64,000 nt of DNA from Vibrio cortegadensis (GTDB lineage: Bacteria; Pseudomonadota; Gammaproteobacteria; Enterobacterales; Vibrionaceae). The notes beneath the pieces are model-generated. The model did no database searches and had not been told where the DNA came from. It saw only the letters and a program-made list of their open reading frames with translations. Where the stretch lies: positions 434,001 through 498,000 of the forward strand of contig NZ_AP025472.1 in the NCBI RefSeq assembly GCF_024347395.1, given 5' to 3'. Shown here in pieces: positions 43,183 to 52,619 of the stretch; position 1 is the stretch's first letter; the number at the start of each line of letters is the position of its first letter. The position numbers were made by a program, and so were the translations under genes.

Positions 43183-43464
43183 ATGCGACTATTTTCCTTG
43201 TTATTGGTGATACTTTTAGGCTGGTTGCAATATACGTTGTGGCTGGGAAAAAATGGTATTTCTGATTACTACAGCGTCCATAATGAAATTGACGTTCAGC
43301 AACAAGTAAATACAAAATTACAAGCTCGTAATAATGAGATGTTTGCCGAAATCGATGACCTCAGACAAGGACTTGATGCGGTTGAAGAGCGTGCGCGTAA
43401 TGAGCTAGGTATGATCAAAGAGGGAGAAACCTTCTATCGTCTGATCGATGAGGATCTTCAATAG
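43183..43464 (+). CDS. ftsB: Cell division protein FtsB
   Basis: Bitopic inner-membrane divisome protein that forms the FtsQLB complex. The 93-residue protein has one membrane helix at 3-20 with LGWLQYTLWLGKNG overlapping its end, then a coiled coil and the conserved EERARNELGMIKEGETFYRL, split across residues 68-87. The ATG at 43183 (MRLFSLL) is chosen over the in-frame TTG at 43162 since homologues start directly before the membrane helix. Its stop abuts the ispD start. Confidence 0.94.
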   Translation: MRLFSLLLVILLGWLQYTLWLGKNGISDYYSVHNEIDVQQQVNTKLQARNNEMFAEIDDLRQGLDAVEERARNELGMIKEGETFYRLIDEDLQ

Positions 43465-44175
43465 ATGATGAGTTATACCCAACCTGTTGTTGCGATTGTG
43501 CCTGCTGCTGGTGTTGGTAGCCGTATGAAAGCGGATCGACCTAAGCAATATTTGATACTGCATGGCAAAACCATTTTGGAGCATACCGTTGAAACGCTAC
43601 TTCAGCATGATCTGATACCGCGAGTCGTAGTGGCAATTAGCGATGATGATCCCTATTTCCCTGAATTATCTTTAGCTGATAATCCTAATGTCATTCGGGT
43701 TTCAGGAGGCCAAGAGCGGGCTGATTCTGTTTTGTCTGGACTGAACTACTTGTCAGAGAATCGTCCTAGCGACTGGGTGATGGTGCATGATGCCGCTCGT
43801 CCCTGCCTTCAAATTTCGGATATTGATAACCTGATTCAACAATCGGTTGAACATCCTGTTGGTGGTATTTTGGCTGCGCCAGTTCGAGATACCATGAAAC
43901 GCGGGAATTCTCAGAGTAATATTGATCACACAGTAGAAAGACAAAATTTGTGGCATGCGCTAACGCCGCAGATGTTCAAAACTGAGCAACTCACCACTGC
44001 ATTATCAACCGCCTTAGAGCAAGGTGCGAATATTACCGACGAAGCATCCGCTTTAGAACTTTTAGGTTTTACACCTAAATTAGTGATTGGTCGTGCCGAT
44101 AACTTTAAAATCACTCAACCCGAAGATCTCGCGCTTGCTGACTTCTACTTAAGCAAAAATAAGGAACAACAATGA
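43465..44175 (+). CDS. ispD: 2-C-methyl-D-erythritol 4-phosphate cytidylyltransferase
   Basis: Third enzyme of the MEP isoprenoid pathway, adding CMP to methylerythritol phosphate. The 236-residue protein has the nucleotide-binding VPAAGVGSRMKADRPKQYL near 12-30 and the VHDAARPC segment near 106-113. It starts directly after ftsB (MMSYTQ; the second Met is possible) and overlaps ispF by four bases, so ftsB-ispD-ispF are likely coupled. Confidence 0.96.
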   Translation: MMSYTQPVVAIVPAAGVGSRMKADRPKQYLILHGKTILEHTVETLLQHDLIPRVVVAISDDDPYFPELSLADNPNVIRVSGGQERADSVLSGLNYLSENRPSDWVMVHDAARPCLQISDIDNLIQQSVEHPVGGILAAPVRDTMKRGNSQSNIDHTVERQNLWHALTPQMFKTEQLTTALSTALEQGANITDEASALELLGFTPKLVIGRADNFKITQPEDLALADFYLSKNKEQQ

Positions 44176-44648
44176 TTCGTATAGGCCATGGCTTTGATGT
44201 CCATAAATTTGGTGGTGAAGGCCCTGTTATTATTGGTGGCGTATCTATCCCTTATGAGCAGGGGTTGATCGCTCATTCAGACGGTGATGTTGCCTTACAC
44301 GCATTATCTGATGCGCTACTTGGTGCTATTGCTGCAGGCGATATCGGTCGTCATTTTCCTGATACGGATGACAAATGGAAAGGTGCTAATAGCCGCGAAT
44401 TATTGAAAGATGTTTATCGCCGCGTGCAAGAGTGTGGTTATATGCTTGGTAATGCCGATATTACCATTATTGCTCAAGCGCCTAAGATGGCTCCTCATAT
44501 AGAGTCAATGTGCCAAGCCATCGCAGAAGATTTACAAACAGAACTACAGAACATCAATGTGAAAGCGACAACAACGGAGCGCCTTGGTTTTACCGGACGC
44601 AAAGAAGGCATCGCTTGTGAAGCGGTTGTTGTGATTACGAAAGCTTAG
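44172..44648 (+). CDS. ispF: 2-C-methyl-D-erythritol 2,4-cyclodiphosphate synthase
   Basis: Fifth enzyme of the MEP pathway, forming the cyclic diphosphate. The 158-residue protein has the zinc ligands D8 and H10 in GFDVHKF and H42 in HSDGDVALHAL, and the conserved TTERLGFTGRKEGIA near 134-148. It overlaps ispD by four bases. TruD follows after 31 bp, as in E. coli. Confidence 0.97.
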   Translation: MIRIGHGFDVHKFGGEGPVIIGGVSIPYEQGLIAHSDGDVALHALSDALLGAIAAGDIGRHFPDTDDKWKGANSRELLKDVYRRVQECGYMLGNADITIIAQAPKMAPHIESMCQAIAEDLQTELQNINVKATTTERLGFTGRKEGIACEAVVVITKA

Positions 44649-44679
44649 TTTAATTATCCACTTAATTTAAAGAATTGAT

Positions 44680-45723
44680 ATGTCAGACATTTTATCTTCA
44701 ATGGCTTACCTTAATGGTAAACCAACAGCAAAAGCAAAACTCAAAGCAAAAGACGAACATTTTGTAGTACGCGAAAACCTGGGTTTTGAATTTACAGGAT
44801 CTGGCGAGCACTTAATGGTGCGAATTCGTAAGACAGGTGAAAACACCAGTTTTGTTGTTAATGAATTAGCGAAAGCGTGCGGTGTGCAATCTAAAAATGT
44901 CAGCTGGGCGGGTTTGAAAGATCGTCATGCGGTGACAGAGCAATGGTTGAGTGTTCATCTGCCTAAAGGTGACACGCCCGATTTTTCGGCATTTTTGGCT
45001 GAGCATCCAAGCATTGAGATCCTCGCGACTGACCGTCATAACAAAAAGTTACGTCCAGGCGATCTTGTCGGAAACGATTTTGAAATTACTCTGTCTGAAG
45101 TATCAGATGTGGAAGATGTAGTTAAACGCATGCTACAGGTTCAAAAGTGTGGCGTACCTAATTATTTTGGCGCACAGCGTTTTGGTAACCAAGGTAATAA
45201 CTTAGTTGAAGCGCGTCGTTGGGGCAAAGAGAATGTCCGTACGCGTAACCAGAATAAACGCAGTTTGTATTTGTCTGCGGCGCGTTCATGGATTTTTAAT
45301 CTGATCGTGTCTGAACGTATTGAACAATCAGTCTTCAACCAAGTGTTGAATGGTGATCTTCTGGTATCAAATGAAAGACCACTATTGGTTACGGCAGAGA
45401 ATGCTGATCAATGTAAAGATAAGTTCAATGCAGGAGAAGTCTTTATCAGTGCCGCTCTTGCAGGTGACAATGCCTTGCCTACTCAGGAAGAGGTACTCGC
45501 ATTAGAGCAAGTTCACCTCGATGCAGAACCTGATTTGATGGCACTTATCCGCGGTAACCGCATGCGTCACGATCGTCGTGAAATTGCACTTAAGCCGCAA
45601 AACCTCTCGTGGGAAATAGAAGAAGATAACGTGACTCTTCGTTTCTCACTCGATGCGGGATGCTTTGCTACAGCAATCGTTCGTGAGTTGATAGAAGAGA
45701 TCCCAGTTGAGCGTCAATACTAA
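44680..45723 (+). CDS. truD: tRNA pseudouridine(13) synthase TruD
   Basis: Makes pseudouridine 13 in tRNA-Glu. The 347-residue protein has the catalytic aspartate in SWAGLKDRHAVTEQWL near 76-91 and the family segment NYFGAQRFGNQGNN near 164-177. It sits between ispF and surE as in E. coli. Codon use is ordinary. Confidence 0.96.
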   Translation: MSDILSSMAYLNGKPTAKAKLKAKDEHFVVRENLGFEFTGSGEHLMVRIRKTGENTSFVVNELAKACGVQSKNVSWAGLKDRHAVTEQWLSVHLPKGDTPDFSAFLAEHPSIEILATDRHNKKLRPGDLVGNDFEITLSEVSDVEDVVKRMLQVQKCGVPNYFGAQRFGNQGNNLVEARRWGKENVRTRNQNKRSLYLSAARSWIFNLIVSERIEQSVFNQVLNGDLLVSNERPLLVTAENADQCKDKFNAGEVFISAALAGDNALPTQEEVLALEQVHLDAEPDLMALIRGNRMRHDRREIALKPQNLSWEIEEDNVTLRFSLDAGCFATAIVRELIEEIPVERQY

Positions 45724-45796
45724 CACTTTGATGCTTTTACGATAAAATAGTAAATACAAAACGAAAAATGAACACAGTGCAGAAAAGGGAAGGTCA

Positions 45797-46546
45797 ATGA
45801 AAATACTACTTAGCAATGATGATGGCGTACATGCTAAGGGAATTCATGCATTAGCAGAGGTATTGTCTGATCTCGCGGAAATTATCATTGTTGCTCCGGA
45901 TCGTAATCGATCTGGAGCCTCGAATTCATTAACACTGGAGCAACCGCTGAGAGTGCAAGAGATTGTGACCAATACCTATTCAGTTCAAGGGACTCCGACA
46001 GACTGTGTTCACTTTGCTCTGAATGAATTACTGAAAGATGACCTGCCAGATTTAGTGTTATCAGGCATTAATCATGGCGCTAATTTAGGTGATGATGTTC
46101 TTTATTCCGGGACGGTTGCGGCGGCAATGGAGGGGCACTTTCTTGGGGTTCAATCCATCGCATTCTCTTTGGCTGGAAAGGAGCATTTCGCTACTGCAGC
46201 AAAAGTAGCTAGGCAATTGGTTGAGCAGCATATCGCCGCTCCGATTCCCACCAATCGCTTGCTGAATGTGAATATCCCTGATGTTGGCTTTGAACAACTA
46301 CTTGGAACTCAGGTCACTCGTCTTGGTGCTCGTCATCATGCAGAGGCGATGATTCGACAAAAAGATCCGCGTGGACATGATATTTATTGGCTTGGACCTC
46401 CAGGAAAAGAGCAAGATGCGGGCGAAGGTACTGATTTTCATGCGATAGAAAATCACTATATATCGATTACACCATTACAAGTAGATCTCACTGCTCATGA
46501 GTCATTGCGTAGCATGGATACGTGGTTAAAGGGGGAGGTGAAATGA
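45797..46546 (+). CDS. surE: 5'/3'-nucleotidase SurE
   Basis: Stationary-phase survival phosphatase acting on nucleoside monophosphates. The 249-residue protein has the metal site LSNDDGVHAKGI near 5-16 and the family motif VLSGINHGANLGDDVLYSGT near 88-107. Its stop overlaps the pcm start by four bases, the usual surE-pcm coupling. Confidence 0.97.
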   Translation: MKILLSNDDGVHAKGIHALAEVLSDLAEIIIVAPDRNRSGASNSLTLEQPLRVQEIVTNTYSVQGTPTDCVHFALNELLKDDLPDLVLSGINHGANLGDDVLYSGTVAAAMEGHFLGVQSIAFSLAGKEHFATAAKVARQLVEQHIAAPIPTNRLLNVNIPDVGFEQLLGTQVTRLGARHHAEAMIRQKDPRGHDIYWLGPPGKEQDAGEGTDFHAIENHYISITPLQVDLTAHESLRSMDTWLKGEVK

Positions 46547-47169
46547 GTCACCCTCAAGCAAATCGATTGGTTGAATTTTTGATTACACATGGTATTCAGG
46601 ACCAAGCAGTATTAAATGCTATTGGTGTTTTGCCAAGAGAGAGCTTTGTTTCTCAAGCAATGATACATCAAGCTTATGATAACAATGCATTACCCATTGG
46701 GCACGGTCAGACGATCTCTCAGCCATACATAGTTGCGAAGATGACTGAGTTGCTAGAACTAAAGCGAGATAGCCAAGTACTCGAAGTAGGGACAGGATCG
46801 GGTTATCAGACCGCAGTGCTGGCACAGTTGGTCAATCATGTCTATTCCGTTGAGCGAATAAAGTCACTTCAATGGGATGCCAAAAGGCGTCTTAAGCAAT
46901 TGGATATTTATAACGTATCAACTAAACATGCGGATGGGTGGCAAGGATGGGCTGCGAAAGGCCCTTTTGATGCAATCATTGTAACCGCAGCACCAGAGAG
47001 TATTCCTCAGGCACTATTATCTCAACTAAAAGATGGTGGACGAATGCTAATCCCAGTTGGTGGCGATGAACAGCAGCTACTGAAAATTGTGAGATCGGGT
47101 GATGAGTATCACTCTTCAACGATAGAAATGGTGCGTTTTGTACCACTTATTGCTGGTGATTTAGCCTAA
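46543..47169 (+). CDS. pcm: Protein-L-isoaspartate O-methyltransferase
   Basis: Repairs isoaspartyl residues in aged proteins with SAM. The 208-residue protein (E. coli 208) has QTISQPYIVAKM near 56-67 and the SAM motif VLEVGTGSGYQTAVLA near 79-94. The ATG at 46543 (MSHPQANRL) is chosen over an in-frame start at 46522 because of the GGGGGAGG site just before it and the ATGA overlap with surE. nlpD follows after two bases. Confidence 0.96.
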   Translation: MSHPQANRLVEFLITHGIQDQAVLNAIGVLPRESFVSQAMIHQAYDNNALPIGHGQTISQPYIVAKMTELLELKRDSQVLEVGTGSGYQTAVLAQLVNHVYSVERIKSLQWDAKRRLKQLDIYNVSTKHADGWQGWAAKGPFDAIIVTAAPESIPQALLSQLKDGGRMLIPVGGDEQQLLKIVRSGDEYHSSTIEMVRFVPLIAGDLA

Positions 47170-47171
47170 GA

Positions 47172-48077
47172 ATGAAGAGTCTTATTCGAAGTGTCATTTA
47201 CTTTATTATATGCGGTGTTCTGTTAGGGTGCGCCGCACAAACTCCTGCGCCTGTTACTGGGTTAAGTAAAGATTACAGTTCGATTGGGCGCGGTAGTTAC
47301 AAAGGCAGTTTCTATGAAGTAAAAAAAGGCGATACGCTCTATTTTATTGCTTATATCACTAATAAAGATGTGAAAGATCTTATCCACAATAACAACTTAT
47401 CTTCACCTTATACCATACACCCTGGACAAAAGTTAAAACTCTGGCGACCAGCTTATGTTGCTCCAAGTTACGGCAAAGCTGTCGCCGTAGCTGCTGTGAC
47501 TGCTGGTGCTGTAGCGACCAAAAGCGCAGTCAGTACTCCTGTTAAGGCCTCAACACCAACAGCATCATCAAAACCCGTTAAAGCACAAAAGACGGTTAAA
47601 AAATACCCACCAAAGAAGGTTGAACAATCTAAACCAAAGGAGTATGTTGGTTCTAAAGGTAAACAAACTGTTAAAAAGGTTAACACGCCAGTGGTAGCTA
47701 AAAACAGTAAAGTTTCCAAATGGTTATGGCCAACGAAAGGGAGAGTAATTAAAAACTTTTCAGCTGGAGATCAAGGAAATAAAGGGATTGATATTGCAGG
47801 TAAACGTGGTCAATCCATCGTTGCAACAGCGAAAGGTACAGTGGTCTATTCGGGTAATGCGCTAAGAGGTTATGGCAATCTGGTGATTGTGAAACATAAC
47901 GATAAATATTTAAGTGCATACGCGCACAACGACCAATTACACGTCAAGGAAGGACAGAGTGTAAAAGCGGGCCAGAAGATAGCAACAATGGGCAGTTCTG
48001 GAGCAAGTAGTGTGAGATTACACTTTGAAATTCGCTATCAAGGTAAGTCGGTTAATCCGAAACGATACTTACCGTAA
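47172..48077 (+). CDS. nlpD: Lipoprotein NlpD, LysM/LytM-domain activator of cell-wall amidase
   Basis: Outer-membrane lipoprotein that activates AmiC at the division site. The 301-residue precursor has a lipobox LLGC with Cys20, a LysM domain near 48-92 (YEVKKGDTLYFIAYITNKD), a low-complexity Ala/Lys/Pro linker near 100-175, and a LytM (M23) domain near 190-300. The catalytic pattern is degenerate, as in E. coli NlpD, so it should activate rather than cleave. The main rpoS promoter in E. coli lies inside nlpD, which may also hold here. Confidence 0.94.
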   Translation: MKSLIRSVIYFIICGVLLGCAAQTPAPVTGLSKDYSSIGRGSYKGSFYEVKKGDTLYFIAYITNKDVKDLIHNNNLSSPYTIHPGQKLKLWRPAYVAPSYGKAVAVAAVTAGAVATKSAVSTPVKASTPTASSKPVKAQKTVKKYPPKKVEQSKPKEYVGSKGKQTVKKVNTPVVAKNSKVSKWLWPTKGRVIKNFSAGDQGNKGIDIAGKRGQSIVATAKGTVVYSGNALRGYGNLVIVKHNDKYLSAYAHNDQLHVKEGQSVKAGQKIATMGSSGASSVRLHFEIRYQGKSVNPKRYLP

Positions 48078-48177
48078 TTTATTGTTCGGTATGGTTTTAC
48101 CGTAGCAAAAATGAAGAAGTAGCAATTTAGCGGCATATTTAGTGGTCATGTCTTGCTAACTCGCCAGGGGAGGCGTT

Positions 48178-49152
48178 ATGGGTATAAGCAATGCAGCAAA
48201 AAAAGTTGAAGAATTTGGTCTAAATAATAAAGCGATGGATGCGCAAAAAATTAAACCAACCTCAGCCAAGAAGGCAGAGGCGAAAGAGGAATTTGAAGTT
48301 TCCTCGAAAAGCCTAGATGCCACGCAACTCTATCTCGGAGAAATTGGTTTTTCTCCACTCCTAGCAGCAGAAGAAGAAGTTTTATACGCCCGACGTGCAC
48401 TACGCGGTGATGAAGCCGCTCGTAAACGTATGATCGAAAGTAACCTTCGTCTTGTTGTGAAAATATCTCGTCGCTATAGCAACCGTGGTTTAGCACTACT
48501 TGACCTTATTGAAGAGGGTAACTTAGGCTTGATCCGCGCCGTTGAAAAATTTGATCCGGAACGTGGCTTCCGTTTCTCTACCTATGCAACATGGTGGATC
48601 AGACAAACGATCGAACGTGCGTTGATGAACCAAACTCGTACTATTCGTCTTCCTATTCACGTCGTTAAAGAGCTAAACATCTATCTGCGAACCGCTCGTG
48701 AACTGTCACAAAAGCTTGATCATGAGCCGACAGCAGAAGAGATCGCAAACCAGCTTGATAAACCTGTCGATGATGTAAGCAAGATGCTGCGCCTCAATGA
48801 GCGTGTCAGTTCTGTTGATACTCCCATTGGTGGTGATGGTGAAAAGGCACTTCTGGATATTATCCCTGACATACATAATTCTGACCCGGAAGTTTCCACT
48901 CAAGATGATGATATTAAATCGTCATTGATTGACTGGTTAGATGAACTGAATCCAAAACAGAAAGAAGTGTTAGCTCGTCGTTTTGGGTTACTAGGCTATG
49001 AGCCATCCACTTTAGAAGAGGTGGGACGTGAAATTTGTTTAACTCGCGAACGAGTGCGTCAGATCCAAGTAGAAGGTCTACGTCGTTTACGTGAGATCCT
49101 GATTAAACAAGGTCTGAGCATGGAAAACCTATTCAATATCGAAACAGATTAA
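48178..49152 (+). CDS. rpoS: RNA polymerase sigma factor RpoS
   Basis: Stationary-phase and general stress sigma factor. The 324-residue protein has TQLYLGEIGFSPLL (region 1.2), RFSTYATWWIRQTIERA near 121-137 (regions 2.3-2.4), a region 3 segment, and ARRFGLLGYEPSTLEEVG with VTREICLTRERVRQI-type helix-turn-helix near 265-300 (region 4). It follows nlpD, as in E. coli, with a GGGAGG ribosome site before the ATG. The mutS gene converges on it. Confidence 0.97.
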   Translation: MGISNAAKKVEEFGLNNKAMDAQKIKPTSAKKAEAKEEFEVSSKSLDATQLYLGEIGFSPLLAAEEEVLYARRALRGDEAARKRMIESNLRLVVKISRRYSNRGLALLDLIEEGNLGLIRAVEKFDPERGFRFSTYATWWIRQTIERALMNQTRTIRLPIHVVKELNIYLRTARELSQKLDHEPTAEEIANQLDKPVDDVSKMLRLNERVSSVDTPIGGDGEKALLDIIPDIHNSDPEVSTQDDDIKSSLIDWLDELNPKQKEVLARRFGLLGYEPSTLEEVGREICLTRERVRQIQVEGLRRLREILIKQGLSMENLFNIETD

Positions 49153-49184
49153 CACTCTTCTAAATCAATCTTGTTCAGATAAAG

Positions 49185-49218
49185 AAAAGGCTAGAAGATC
49201 ATATATTCTAGCCTTTTT
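49185..49218 (+). terminator. Intrinsic terminator after rpoS
   Basis: A 12-bp stem AAAAGGCTAGAA / TTCTAGCCTTTT with a 9-base loop and T run. Confidence 0.88.
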
Positions 49219-49295
49219 ACATTATTGAACCCATTTAGAACACGATGATCCTATTGCCGTTAGAGAGCCTATTGTCGTTAGATATCTTATCGCAG

Positions 49296-51857
49296 CTAAA
49301 TTAGCTTCTTAAGACGATAAAGTTCTTCTAACGCTTGGCGAGGGGTCAGTTCATCGGGATCGATGTTGGCTAACGCCTCTTCTACTTCGCTTGGTTCTGG
49401 AATTAAACTCAGCTGATTAGCAATATCAACTTTGCTTGATTTAGCACTCTCGGGCTGGTTACCTAACATTTCTAACTGCGTTAATTTCGCTCTCGCATTT
49501 TTGATCACGGTTTTAGGAACACCCGCTAAGCCAGCCACTGCCAAACCGTAAGATTTGCTTGCGGCACCTTCTTGAACCGCATGCATGAACGCGATGCTAT
49601 CTCCGTGCTCTACAGCATCTAGGTGAACGTTCGCTAAATGAGGCAAGAGTTTTGGAAGTTCGGTCAACTCAAAATAGTGAGTTGCGAATAATGTCATGGC
49701 ACCGATTTGACTCGCGAGCCACTCTGCACTCGCCCATGCTAAAGATAAGCCATCGTAAGTGCTGGTGCCTCGACCAATTTCATCCATCAGCACTAAGCTA
49801 TTTGGGGTTGAGTTGTGCAGAATATTTGCAGTCTCAGTCATCTCAACCATAAAGGTAGAGCGGCCAGATGCAAGATCATCAGACGCACCAATTCGAGTGA
49901 AGATACGGTCGATTGAGCCAATTTCAGCGGCTTCTGCGGGAACATAAGCTCCAATGTGAGCCATCAACGCAATCAGTGCGGTTTGACGCATATAGGTCGA
50001 TTTACCGCCCATATTTGGCCCCGTTACAATCAGCATTTTTCGCTCTGAGTGTAATTCGATTGGGTTTGCGATGAAGGGTTCAGTCATGACTTGTTCAACA
50101 ACGGGATGACGACCTGCTTGAATGTGGATCCCCGGTTTCTCTTTTAAGGTTGGACGGCAGTAATCCAGACTTTCCGCTCGCTCTGCTAAGTTCTGCAGTA
50201 CATCGAGTTGAGAAATCGCAGCGGATAAATTTTGTAGCTGTTCTAGGCTTGGCAGCAGAAGATCGAATAGCTCATCCCAAAGCTTTTTCTCAATAGAAAG
50301 TGCTTTAGATTTTGAGCTGAGCACTTTGTCTTCATGTTCTTTGAGCTCAGGAATGATGTAGCGTTCTGCATTTTTTAAGGTTTGCCTACGAACGTAATGA
50401 GCGGGTGCTAAATGGCTTTGACCACGGCTTATCTGAATAAAGAAACCGTGTACATTGTTGTAGCCGACTTTTAAAGTATCGATGCCGTGGCGCTCACGTT
50501 CATCAGCTTCCAATTTTTCAAGATACTCTGTCGCGCCATCTGCCAGTTTTCGCCATTCATCAAGATCTTCATCATAGCCTGCTGCGATGACGCCACCATC
50601 TCGGATCACAACGGGCGGGTTCTCTTTGATTGCGCGCTCTAGCAACTCGCAAACAGACTCTAAAGGGGCCGCTTCTTGTGATAGCTTAATGAGGTGAGGA
50701 TTTTGTAACGACTGCAAGTTAGCTTCTAGTTCTGGTAGTTGCTGCATCGCATGTCTCAACCTCGCCATATCTCTTGGGCGAGCAGAACGTAGTGCCAAAC
50801 GAGCCAAAATACGCTCAATATCACCAATCTGTTTTAAGATCGGTTGCAAGTCTGCATATAAGCCTTGTTCTTTGATTTCACCAATAGAATCTAAGCGTTG
50901 ATCGAGAGTGCCCAGATTTCGCATTGGTTGATGTAGCCAGCGTTTAAGCATTCGGCTACCCATTGGTGTTGCGGTGTGATCGAGAACTTCCGCGAGCGTA
51001 TTATCGAAACCGCCAGAAAGGTTTTGAGTGATCTCAAGATTACGACGTGTAGCCGCATCTAAGATCACCGAGTGATCTTGGCGATCGAAAGTAAGCGCAC
51101 GAATGTGTGGCAGAGCGGTTTTTTGAGTGTCTTTGACGTATTGGATCAAGCAACCAGCCGCGCATAATCCCAAGTGAGCATTTTCTACTCCGAAGCCGAC
51201 TAAATCACGAGTGCCAAATTGCTGGTTCAATTGCTGTTTAGCAGTATCTAATTCAAATTCCCACACGGGGCGACGACGATTACCGTTGCGGTTAGCCATT
51301 AAATCAACGGCTTCAAAATCTTCAGGGAATAGAAGTTCACGAGGCGAAGTTCGTTGCAGTTCAGCAGCCATGGCCTCCGCAGTTTCAGGCTCAGTTAGCT
51401 GAAAACGACCTGAAGTAATATCTAAAGTCGCATAGCCGAACTTTCCATTTTGTTGGTAAATGGCGGCAATTAAGTTATCGATACGCTCAGAAAGTAACGC
51501 TTCATCAGTGACGGTTCCGGGGGTGACAATTCGAACGACTTTTCGCTCAACAGGGCCTTTACTGGTCGCAGGGTCTCCAACTTGTTCGCATATCGCAACG
51601 GATTCACCTTGCTGAACTAATTTAGCTAAGTAACCTTCAATCGAATGAAATGGCACACCAGCCATTGGAATTGGCTCACCAGCTGAAGCTCCACGTTTCG
51701 TCAGTGAGATCTCTAACAGCTGCGAAGCACGTTTGGCATCATCATAAAAAAGTTCGTAGAAATCACCCATGCGATAGAATAATAAGATCTCAGGGTTTTC
51801 TGCTTTCAATTTTAGATACTGTTGCATCATCGGAGTGTGTTTTTGATCGACTTTCAC
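49296..51857 (-). CDS. mutS: DNA mismatch repair protein MutS
   Basis: Recognises mismatches and small loops and recruits MutL. The 853-residue protein (E. coli 853) has the mismatch-binding FYRMGDFYELF near 27-37 with its Phe-x-Glu wedge, lever and clamp domains, and the ATPase with GPNMGGKST near 615-623 and DEIGRGTSTYDG near 693-704. It lies convergent to rpoS and divergent from pncC. The rpoS-mutS adjacency is known from Vibrio and from enteric bacteria, where the interval varies. Confidence 0.97.
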   Translation of the reverse strand: MKVDQKHTPMMQQYLKLKAENPEILLFYRMGDFYELFYDDAKRASQLLEISLTKRGASAGEPIPMAGVPFHSIEGYLAKLVQQGESVAICEQVGDPATSKGPVERKVVRIVTPGTVTDEALLSERIDNLIAAIYQQNGKFGYATLDITSGRFQLTEPETAEAMAAELQRTSPRELLFPEDFEAVDLMANRNGNRRRPVWEFELDTAKQQLNQQFGTRDLVGFGVENAHLGLCAAGCLIQYVKDTQKTALPHIRALTFDRQDHSVILDAATRRNLEITQNLSGGFDNTLAEVLDHTATPMGSRMLKRWLHQPMRNLGTLDQRLDSIGEIKEQGLYADLQPILKQIGDIERILARLALRSARPRDMARLRHAMQQLPELEANLQSLQNPHLIKLSQEAAPLESVCELLERAIKENPPVVIRDGGVIAAGYDEDLDEWRKLADGATEYLEKLEADERERHGIDTLKVGYNNVHGFFIQISRGQSHLAPAHYVRRQTLKNAERYIIPELKEHEDKVLSSKSKALSIEKKLWDELFDLLLPSLEQLQNLSAAISQLDVLQNLAERAESLDYCRPTLKEKPGIHIQAGRHPVVEQVMTEPFIANPIELHSERKMLIVTGPNMGGKSTYMRQTALIALMAHIGAYVPAEAAEIGSIDRIFTRIGASDDLASGRSTFMVEMTETANILHNSTPNSLVLMDEIGRGTSTYDGLSLAWASAEWLASQIGAMTLFATHYFELTELPKLLPHLANVHLDAVEHGDSIAFMHAVQEGAASKSYGLAVAGLAGVPKTVIKNARAKLTQLEMLGNQPESAKSSKVDIANQLSLIPEPSEVEEALANIDPDELTPRQALEELYRLKKLI

Positions 51858-51941
51858 GGGCCACTTCTTTAGTTTAGTTCTGTTGAGGCTTAGGATACGT
51901 GAATCGAATCCGAGCGAAAAGATGAAATAAGGTTTTACACC

Positions 51942-52436
51942 ATGGAATCTATTAGATTATTAAGCCAAAGAGTCGGCAAATTGCTGTTAGCACATCATCA
52001 AGTGATGACAACGGCGGAATCATGTACTGGTGGGGGCGTTGCGACTGCAATAACAGATGTTGCGGGCAGTTCGTCGTGGTTTGATCGAGCGTTCGTGACT
52101 TACAGTAACGAAGCAAAAATGGAAATGCTTGGCGTACTTTCTGACATTCTTGATGCCTATGGTGCGGTGAGTGAGCCTGTTGTCATTGAAATGGTAAAAG
52201 GCGCTCTTCTAAATTCTAATGCAACGATTGGTGTTTCAATTAGCGGTATTGCAGGGCCTGGTGGTGGAACTGAGGATAAGCCTGTTGGTACCGTCTGCTT
52301 TGCATGGGCAGATAAAGAGCAATGGCAAAACGTAGAAACGTGTCATTTTATTGGAGACCGAGATCAAGTTCGCAAGCTGGCTATTGAGCATGCGCTGATC
52401 GTTATGCAAAATCATTTACGAGAAAAGTCGTCTTAG
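51942..52436 (+). CDS. pncC: Nicotinamide-nucleotide amidase PncC (CinA C-terminal domain)
   Basis: Deamidates nicotinamide mononucleotide to nicotinate mononucleotide in pyridine nucleotide recycling. The 164-residue protein is a stand-alone CinA C-terminal domain with TTAESCTGGGVA near 23-34 and SISGIAGPGGGTEDKPVGTV, split near 98-117. It precedes recA, an arrangement widespread in bacteria. Confidence 0.93.
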   Translation: MESIRLLSQRVGKLLLAHHQVMTTAESCTGGGVATAITDVAGSSSWFDRAFVTYSNEAKMEMLGVLSDILDAYGAVSEPVVIEMVKGALLNSNATIGVSISGIAGPGGGTEDKPVGTVCFAWADKEQWQNVETCHFIGDRDQVRKLAIEHALIVMQNHLREKSS

Positions 52437-52504
52437 AGTTCATCATCTCTTTGAGAGCTTGATCGGTTAGTTTGAACTAAAACAAAATTATTTTCATACA
52501 GGTA

Positions 52505-52532
52505 TAGACACTGTATGAATCAACAGTATAAT
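52505..52532 (+). promoter_or_regulatory. recA promoter with overlapping LexA box
   Basis: TAGACA (-35, 52505-52510), a 16-bp spacer and a perfect TATAAT (-10, 52527-52532). A LexA box CTGT-N8-ACAG at 52511-52526 fills the spacer, so LexA binding would block polymerase. This is the expected SOS control of recA. The start codon is about 88 bp further on. Confidence 0.92.
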
Positions 52533-52619
52533 AAAAATCAATTACTGACACCTAGATAACCCTGAGTGTCTTACCAGATTAAAACACTGCCACTGAATGT
52601 GGATCGCGTGGAGAAAGTG

